From the NCBI GenBank assembly GCA_023458355.1, contig JAEWZS010000147.1, positions 1 through 7,616 of the forward strand: a DNA stretch of 7,616 nucleotides, in the 5' to 3' direction. Shown in pieces: positions 1-7,616 of this stretch (positions within the stretch are counted from its first letter, which is position 1; each line of letters starts with the position of its first letter). The notes beneath the pieces were generated by a model, which ran no database searches, was not told the origin of the DNA, and saw only the letters and a list, made by a program, of their open reading frames with translations. Source of the stretch: Bacillota bacterium. GTDB taxonomy: Bacteria > Bacillota > Clostridia > Christensenellales > CAG-138. A program made the translations under genes and the position numbers.

Positions 1-3167
<3,167 letters not shown>

Positions 3168-3185
3168 GGCACCGATCCCCCTTCT

Positions 3186-3539
3186 TTATTCTTGAAAGAA
3201 GCTGATTGTGTCAAACTCCCTTTGAAGCTTGGAAAACGCCTCCTGAGCAGCCGCAACATCGTTATCCCGAAGCGACCGCTCCACATTTCCCGCGAGATCT
3301 GACAGCGTTTCTAAACCTAGGTTCGCGGCAGAGCCCTTCATGCCATGCGCTGTTAAAAGCGCACTTTTCACATCACCGCTCGCCAGGTAACCGCGCAGGC
3401 ACTCCACCGCATCATCTTTAAAAAACATTTCGAGAAGTTCGTTGTAAAGCGCTTCGTTCCCGTTTAAACGCATTATCGCAGCAGCGCGGCCAGTTTGATT
3501 CGGCTTTACGCGTACAGGCTCATCTACCTGAATAACCAT
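3186..3539 (-). CDS. Free-standing HPt phosphotransfer protein
   Basis: A 117-residue cytoplasmic protein made almost entirely of one histidine phosphotransfer domain. The diagnostic motif is TAHGMKGSAANLG, with the predicted phosphorylated histidine at H65 and the conserved K68-G69 after it. Around it are the expected helices: an upstream amphipathic helix (LYNELLEMFFKDD, about 31-43) and a downstream one (LETLSDLAGNVE). The first 18 or so residues look unstructured. It has no kinase or receiver domain, so it can only act as an intermediate that takes a phosphate from a receiver Asp and gives it to another. It lies between a receiver-containing regulator (31 nt upstream) and a hybrid kinase with two receivers (18 nt downstream), and the obvious role is to bridge them. 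The ATG start is supported by GGAAAGGG about 7 nt upstream. The family call is secure; the partners are inferred from gene order. Confidence 0.93.
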   Translation of the reverse strand: MVIQVDEPVRVKPNQTGRAAAIMRLNGNEALYNELLEMFFKDDAVECLRGYLASGDVKSALLTAHGMKGSAANLGLETLSDLAGNVERSLRDNDVAAAQEAFSKLQREFDTISFFQE

Positions 3540-3570
3540 CGCTTTTCCCTTTCCGCATGCATATTAAGGC

Positions 3571-4632
3571 CTACTGAGGACAGTCGTTATGAAGCATAGC
3601 AATCGAGCGAAACAGTTCAGACACTTCACCTTCAAACGTATCCACGAGCAGTGGGTCAAACTGTGTACCTTTACCAGCACGGATGAATGCAACCGCGGTT
3701 TCGTGAGAATATGCGGGTTTATAAACGCGTTTGCTTACGAGCGCGTCGTAAACGTCCGCCAGTGCTACGATACGTGCGCTCAGCGGTATGTCCTCGCCGC
3801 TTAGCTTGTCGGGATACCCGCCGCCATTCCACCACTCATGATGGTGACGACAAATCTGATAGGCGTAATAAACATAATCATCGTCCGCCGAGTCACGAAT
3901 CGAGTTAATAAAATCACCGCCCATGACAGCGTGTTTCTTCATGAGCTCAAATTCCTCGCTCGCAAGCGGGCCGGGCTTCATGAGAATACTGTCGGGCACA
4001 CCCACTTTGCCGATGTCATGCAGGGTGGAGGCGCGGGCGATGAGCTCTGCGTTTTTCCTGTCAAGCTGTTCAGAAAAGAGGTTCTTCTTAAGAAGGCAGT
4101 TCAAATGCGCTTCGCAGTAGAGCTTAATGCGTTTTACATGTTTACTGGATTCAAGGCTTCTGTATTCAATAATGGAACTGACTGCATCAAGAAGGGATTC
4201 CCGTATTTCGACAATCTTCCGCGTGCGCTTATCAATAAGCTCCTGCAGCATGTCCTGATGCCGCTTGAGCTCCACATGGTTGTTGACGCGGCATTTTACA
4301 ATCTGCGCATTGAAGGGCTTTGTTACATAGTCAATCGCGCCTTCGCTAAGGCCTCGGCTTTCATCGCGCTCGCTATCTAGCGAGGTTATGAGCACAACCG
4401 GTATGTCCTTGGTGAGCATGTTCCTTTTGAGGATGCGCAATACCTCATAGCCATCATATTCCGGCATCATGATGTCGAGCAAAATAAGCGAGAGCGACCC
4501 CGCATACTCAAGCGCGCGCTCAATAGCTTGCTTACCGTTTTCTGCCATGATACAGCAATACGTATCCTGTAGAATCTCTTCGAGAATCTTACGGTTGACA
4601 GCGATATCGTCGGCAATCAGAATTCTTTCCAT
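3571..4632 (-). CDS. Response regulator with HD-GYP output domain, probable c-di-GMP phosphodiesterase (start set at 4632)
   Basis: Predicted cytoplasmic phosphorelay end point that would hydrolyse cyclic di-GMP when its receiver is phosphorylated. With the start chosen here it has 353 residues. REC domain, about 1-110: acidic pair D8/D9, phosphoacceptor D53 in LLDIMMP, T83, K105 in TKP. A charged helical linker follows (about 113-146). HD-GYP domain, about 147-345: E156, H165 (SKH where many members have GH), H205-D206 with K209 (HDIGK), H234, H264-H265-E266, GYP at 272-274, and D293 in ADVYDAL. The usual DG before GYP is NG here (N269). All metal-ligand positions I can align are kept, so activity is likely; HD-GYP proteins can also cleave pGpG or act by binding partners. 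Start choice: ATG 4632 has GAGAGG 7 nt upstream and puts the first receiver strand right at the N-terminus. The in-frame ATG at 4650 would add MLRGFQ but has no ribosome binding site. First gene of a three-gene operon with its own promoter. Confidence 0.93.
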   Translation of the reverse strand: MERILIADDIAVNRKILEEILQDTYCCIMAENGKQAIERALEYAGSLSLILLDIMMPEYDGYEVLRILKRNMLTKDIPVVLITSLDSERDESRGLSEGAIDYVTKPFNAQIVKCRVNNHVELKRHQDMLQELIDKRTRKIVEIRESLLDAVSSIIEYRSLESSKHVKRIKLYCEAHLNCLLKKNLFSEQLDRKNAELIARASTLHDIGKVGVPDSILMKPGPLASEEFELMKKHAVMGGDFINSIRDSADDDYVYYAYQICRHHHEWWNGGGYPDKLSGEDIPLSARIVALADVYDALVSKRVYKPAYSHETAVAFIRAGKGTQFDPLLVDTFEGEVSELFRSIAMLHNDCPQ

Positions 4633-4639
4633 TTGGAAT

Positions 4640-4645
4640 CCTCTC
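4640..4645 (-). promoter_or_regulatory. Ribosome binding site deciding the HD-GYP regulator start
   Basis: Read on the minus strand this is GAGAGG, followed by the 7-nt spacer ATTCCAA and ATG at 4632. The spacing is ideal, while the in-frame ATG at 4650 lies upstream of this site and has only AT-rich sequence before it. This is why the shorter protein is preferred. Confidence 0.75.
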
Positions 4646-4658
4646 AGCATGTATGCTG
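4645..4658 (-). repeat. Small inverted repeat abutting the regulator's ribosome binding site
   Basis: The minus strand reads CAGCATACATGCTG. CAGCA pairs with TGCTG (5 bp) around a 4-nt loop, or 6 bp with an unrealistically tight 2-nt loop. Its 3' edge touches the first base of the GAGAGG ribosome binding site and it contains the rejected ATG at 4650. It could modestly affect translation initiation, but it is short and may be chance. Confidence 0.35.
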
Positions 4659-4697
4659 CCGATGATAAAAAATATTTGTACTTTTAATTTATTTATG

Positions 4698-4727
4698 ATT
4701 ATACATGAGTTTCGAGTTTTCTGTCAA
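4698..4727 (-). promoter_or_regulatory. Sigma-A type promoter for the HD-GYP / HPt / hybrid kinase operon
   Basis: On the minus strand there is a perfect -35 box TTGACA (4722-4727), an 18-bp spacer, and a perfect -10 box TATAAT (4698-4703). Transcription would begin near 4690, giving a leader of roughly 60 nt before the ATG at 4632. The promoter lies in the AT-rich gap downstream of the pheT terminator, so the signalling operon can be transcribed independently of pheST. No other promoter is evident between the three genes, whose gaps are 18-31 nt. Confidence 0.8.
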
Positions 4728-4738
4728 ATTATGTCAAA
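4719..4738 (-). repeat. Tandem 10-bp direct repeat covering the -35 box
   Basis: Two adjacent copies on the minus strand, TTTGACATAA (4738-4729) and TTTGACAGAA (4728-4719), match at 9 of 10 positions. The second copy holds the -35 hexamer of the operon promoter. Spacing by one helical turn is what a dimeric activator binding direct repeats would use, but an alternative upstream -35 box or chance in AT-rich DNA also fits. The repeat is certain; its role is not. Confidence 0.6.
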
Positions 4739-4745
4739 CGTTAAT

Positions 4746-4779
4746 AAAATAACACAGTGTAGCCACACTGTGTTATTTT
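4746..4779 (-). terminator. Probable intrinsic terminator of pheST
   Basis: A perfect 15-bp inverted repeat (AAAATAACACAGTGT and its complement) with a 4-nt loop begins about 30 nt past the pheT stop. On the minus strand the stem ends in TTATTTT and continues ATTAACG, so the U-rich tail is partly formed by the stem itself and is soon interrupted. The stem is AT-rich at its base, so termination may be incomplete. Being symmetrical, it could also act on the plus strand, though no plus-strand gene is seen. Confidence 0.75.
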
Positions 4780-4809
4780 GCCATGCTATTTTTTTATTCG
4801 TATACCTCG

Positions 4810-7215
4810 TTAACTTCTTAACTGCGCACCCAGTTCTTTTTCAAGTGAAGCGAGTATACGATCCATCGCAAAGTGTATTTCGGCATCGGTTAAAGTTCTG
4901 TCAGAAGCACGAAGGCTGAATGAGAACGCCATGCTCTTTTTACCGTCCGGCACACCTCTGCCGCGATAAACATCAAACAGATGCGCGTCTGAAACAATCA
5001 CACCCGCATCCGCCTTTAAAATGGCATGTACGGCATCCGACGAAGACACGCTTTCATCGGTTACAACGGCGATATCGCGCTCCACGGACGGAAACCGCGG
5101 GATGGGCAAATAGGTCTTTTTCGTGTCTCGGTGTTTTAGAAGCTCGGCCATATCGATCTCCGCCGCGTAAACCGCCTGCGGAATATTGAAGCTTTTTTGC
5201 ACTTTTGGGTGTATGGTGCCAAGCTCGCCTATAGCTGTGCCGTTTATCTCTATGGCCGCTTTTTGGCCCGGATGGAAATATTCTCCGCCTCCCTTAACAA
5301 AGCGCACGTTTTCCGTGATGCCCATACGACTTAACAACTCCTCAACAGTACCCTTTAAGGTGAAGAAATCCTCCCCCGTACCCGTGAAGATGATGCCCAG
5401 CATCTTGCGCTCTTGCGGAAGCTCACTGCCAAGGTCGAAATGGACGTTACCCACCTCATAAAACCGCCCGTGGCCGGTCTTACGGCCGCAGTTTAATGCC
5501 ACCGTGTCGAGCATACCCATATAGAGCGTGGTTCGCATGAGGCTTTGATCCTCACCAAACGGGTTTAGAAGCTTTACAGCCTTGCGCTTTTCGCTGTTTT
5601 CTTCAAGCAAAAGCGCATTGAGTGCATTGGGGCCTGTGAAGTTGTAGTTGTACATTTCATAGCAACCCATAGCAGCCGCAATATCCTTCGCCTCATCCTC
5701 AACTTGCATATCGGGCGTGAGCCTGCCTATGAATGTAGAACCGTCCATAAGCTTAGGTTCAATGTTGTAATAGCCGTAAACGCGCGCAATCTCTTCGGCT
5801 ATATTGGCATCAGCTTCCACATCGGTCGCGATGTCGGTGCGGTAATGCGGTATTGTAAGCCGAAGGTTTTCCCTTTCGACGGTTGCCTCCAAATTGAGTG
5901 TAGAAAGCATTTCCACCATTTCTACGGGCGTGAATGCGGTATGGAGGATACGGTTGACGTGGTTGCAGTCTATCAAAGCAACGCGATCGTTCAAATCGGC
6001 AGCGCATGCATCAATAGGCCCGCCTACTACGCGGCCGGCGTTAAGCTCAGATACGAGCTCAATGGCACGGTCGGAGGCAAGTTTCGCGTTCACCGCCTCC
6101 ACACCTTTTATAAAGCGCATTGCAGCATCGGTGGTGTGTTTAAGCTTTCGCACGGTGGAACGGATATTGCTGCCTTTAAACACAGCCGCCTCAAAAAGTG
6201 TGGTCTTGGTGTTTTGTGTAATTTCGGAGTTTTCCCCGCCCATCACACCCGCGATGCCTACGCCTTTTTTCGGGTCTGCGATTAATAGCATATCAGGGGT
6301 TACGGAGCGGGCTTTCGAGTCAAGCGTGGTCACAACCTCATTTTCCAAGGCGTTTCTCACCACGATATGCCCATCTTTTACGCAGGAAAGATCAAACGCG
6401 TGCATGGGATGTCCGTACTCGACCATCACGAGGTTGGTGATATCCACGATATTGTTGATAGGTCTAAGCCCTACGCTCTTAAGTTTTTTCTGCATCCACT
6501 TGGGCGATGGCGCAATGTTGAGGTCCACAACCACACGGGCGATATAGCGCGGGCAAAGCTCGGTATTCGATACCGTGACTTTAGCGTAATCTTCCGCATT
6601 TCCCTCGCCTGTTATTTTCTTTATGACAGGCTCTGTGAACTTCTGACCGAGTGCGGACGCCACCTCGCGGCACATCCCTATAATACTTTGGCAGTCAGGC
6701 CGATTGGGGGTAATTTCAATATCGAAAATTACATCGTCCATTTCAAGCGCCTGCGCAATGGGTGTACCTGCTTTTAACGAATCAGGAAGTATCAGAATAC
6801 CATTGACCTCGGCACCCGGGTAATCCGCATCGGTTATACCAAGCTCCTTGCCCGAGCAGAGCATGCCATCACTTTGTACACCGCGCATAACGGTCGTAGC
6901 GATATTAAGCCCGCCTGCAAGCTTCGCGCCGTCTAACGCTGCTGGTACGAGCGCGCCTTCGAACACGTTTTGTGCACCTGTAACGATAGTGATCGTTTCG
7001 GTTTTACCGATATCCATGGTGCAGATTTGCAGTTTATCGGCATTTGGATGCTTACTAAGCGCAGCAATACGGCCGACGACCACGTTTTCGACCTCTTTGA
7101 GTTCCTTTTCGACGGCAGCAACTTCAAAGCCGCGCCACATCATCTTCTCGATGAACTCCTCGACGGTTACATCAAAATTCACATATTCTTTAAGCCATTT
7201 CAGCGGCAGCTTCAT
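4810..7215 (-). CDS. pheT: Phenylalanine--tRNA ligase beta subunit
   Basis: Beta chain of the heterotetrameric (alpha-beta)2 cytoplasmic enzyme that charges tRNA-Phe using ATP. The beta chain binds tRNA and edits mischarged Tyr-tRNA-Phe. It is complete at 801 residues, the normal length for the bacterial long form. Domains in order: short N-terminal segment starting MKLPLKWLKEYV; EMAP-like tRNA-binding OB fold at about 40-150 (HPNADKLQIC, SDGMLCSGKELG); B3/B4 editing domain at about 210-390 (RPINNIVDITN, GHPMHAFD, GIAGVMGGENSEI); B5 domain at about 405-485 (HYRTDIATDVEAD, EEIARVYGYYNI); catalytic-like core at about 490-690; C-terminal FDX-ACB anticodon-binding domain at about 706-800 (PRFPSVERDIAVV). 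The start is firm: GGGAGG lies 8-10 nt upstream of the ATG, and the gene follows pheS by 20 nt, so the two are co-transcribed. No frameshift or missing block is visible. Any leader control such as a T-box would sit before pheS, outside the window. Confidence 0.98.
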   Translation of the reverse strand: MKLPLKWLKEYVNFDVTVEEFIEKMMWRGFEVAAVEKELKEVENVVVGRIAALSKHPNADKLQICTMDIGKTETITIVTGAQNVFEGALVPAALDGAKLAGGLNIATTVMRGVQSDGMLCSGKELGITDADYPGAEVNGILILPDSLKAGTPIAQALEMDDVIFDIEITPNRPDCQSIIGMCREVASALGQKFTEPVIKKITGEGNAEDYAKVTVSNTELCPRYIARVVVDLNIAPSPKWMQKKLKSVGLRPINNIVDITNLVMVEYGHPMHAFDLSCVKDGHIVVRNALENEVVTTLDSKARSVTPDMLLIADPKKGVGIAGVMGGENSEITQNTKTTLFEAAVFKGSNIRSTVRKLKHTTDAAMRFIKGVEAVNAKLASDRAIELVSELNAGRVVGGPIDACAADLNDRVALIDCNHVNRILHTAFTPVEMVEMLSTLNLEATVERENLRLTIPHYRTDIATDVEADANIAEEIARVYGYYNIEPKLMDGSTFIGRLTPDMQVEDEAKDIAAAMGCYEMYNYNFTGPNALNALLLEENSEKRKAVKLLNPFGEDQSLMRTTLYMGMLDTVALNCGRKTGHGRFYEVGNVHFDLGSELPQERKMLGIIFTGTGEDFFTLKGTVEELLSRMGITENVRFVKGGGEYFHPGQKAAIEINGTAIGELGTIHPKVQKSFNIPQAVYAAEIDMAELLKHRDTKKTYLPIPRFPSVERDIAVVTDESVSSSDAVHAILKADAGVIVSDAHLFDVYRGRGVPDGKKSMAFSFSLRASDRTLTDAEIHFAMDRILASLEKELGAQLRS

Positions 7216-7235
7216 ACTTGAATCCTCCCTTACCT

Positions 7236-7616
7236 TTAAAACTGACGCAGGAAGCGCGCATCGTTTTCGTACAGCAAACGGATATCGCTTATGCCGTACT
7301 TAAGATTGGCTATGCGGTCCACACCGAGGCCAAATGCAAATGCCGTCCATTCCTTTGGATCCACGCCGCAGTTAATAAACTCGTGCGGATTGGTCATGCC
7401 GCATCCCATGATCTCGATCCAACCCGTGCCCTTGCAAACGCGGCAACCCTTGCCGCCGCAGATGGTACAGGACACATCCACCTCACCTGAAGGCGCGGTG
7501 AACGGGAAGTAGCTCGGGCGAAGGCGCGTTTTCACATTGGTGCCGAACACGGCTTTCACAAATGCATCGATGGTGCCTTTAAGGTCGGCAAAGGTGATGT
7601 TCTTATCGACCACAAG
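7236..7616 (-). CDS. pheS: Phenylalanine--tRNA ligase alpha subunit, C-terminal part only
   Basis: The catalytic chain of phenylalanyl-tRNA synthetase, which forms Phe-AMP and transfers Phe to tRNA. Only the last 126 residues and the stop are present; the gene continues past the right edge, and the usual length is about 340 residues. What remains begins inside the catalytic domain (LVDKNITFADLKG, then RPSYFPFT and GEVDVSC) and includes class II motif 3 (FAFGLGVDRIANLKYGI, in which the Arg contacts ATP). It ends in the family's typical RLLYENDARFLRQF. A CxxC-x4-CxxC cluster lies between the two conserved blocks, as in many Firmicutes PheS. The GTG at 7611-7613 is an internal Val codon and not a start. 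The stop lies 20 nt before pheT. Confidence 0.97.
   Translation of the reverse strand, partial: LVVDKNITFADLKGTIDAFVKAVFGTNVKTRLRPSYFPFTAPSGEVDVSCTICGGKGCRVCKGTGWIEIMGCGMTNPHEFINCGVDPKEWTAFAFGLGVDRIANLKYGISDIRLLYENDARFLRQF

Noticed and set aside
4632..4690. Possible c-di-GMP riboswitch in the leader of the HD-GYP operon
   Set aside because: The leader is only about 60 nt, too short for a GEMM aptamer plus expression platform, and shows only one 5-6 bp hairpin.
4653..4919. Plus-strand open frame crossing the intergenic region into the pheT end
   Set aside because: It is an AT-rich frame spanning the promoter and terminator hairpin, with no recognisable protein and no ribosome binding site.
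5894..6547. Plus-strand open frame of 217 codons opposite pheT, and similar ones at 5704-6285, 3838-4380 and 6848-7303
   Set aside because: Each lies antisense inside a gene whose product is recognised along its full length. Their translations show no domain, and none has a convincing ribosome binding site. They are shadows of the coding strand.
7216..7235. T-box or attenuator between pheS and pheT
   Set aside because: The gap is 20 nt and filled by a normal ribosome binding site. A T-box would be upstream of pheS, outside the window.

Overview
The window looks chromosomal and comes from a member of the Bacillota, most likely class Clostridia. Three things point there: strong AGGAGG-type ribosome binding sites, a phenylalanyl-tRNA synthetase alpha chain with the Cys-rich insert common in Firmicutes, and signalling proteins of a style abundant in Clostridia (a REC-HD-GYP regulator and a large GAF/PAS hybrid kinase). 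The genus cannot be named from what is here. All five genes lie on the minus strand, so transcription runs from high to low coordinates. The two end genes are cut by the window edges.

Right part (about 4735-7616): the 3' end of pheS, then complete pheT after a 20-nt gap. These encode the two chains of phenylalanyl-tRNA synthetase and form the usual pheST operon. A perfect 15-bp inverted repeat just past the pheT stop is the probable terminator.

Middle (4651-4809): a short AT-rich intergenic region. It holds that hairpin and then, reading along the minus strand, a consensus sigma-A type promoter (TTGACA, 18 bp, TATAAT). Its -35 box is part of a 10-bp tandem repeat. The promoter should drive the three-gene unit to its left.

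Left part (1-4650): a compact signalling operon. Its order is a REC-HD-GYP response regulator (predicted c-di-GMP phosphodiesterase), a free-standing HPt phosphotransfer protein, and a membrane hybrid histidine kinase (two TM helices, GAF, two PAS, HisKA, HATPase_c, REC, REC; C-terminus cut off). Intergenic gaps are 31 and 18 nt, each carrying a ribosome binding site. The parts for a complete His-Asp-His-Asp phosphorelay are present, and I infer that the signal runs from kinase through its own receiver and the HPt protein to the HD-GYP regulator. The input signal is unknown.

I found no mobile element, CRISPR array, tRNA, rRNA or riboswitch. The novelty is modest: a neatly self-contained c-di-GMP relay with an unusual promoter repeat, next to a housekeeping operon.
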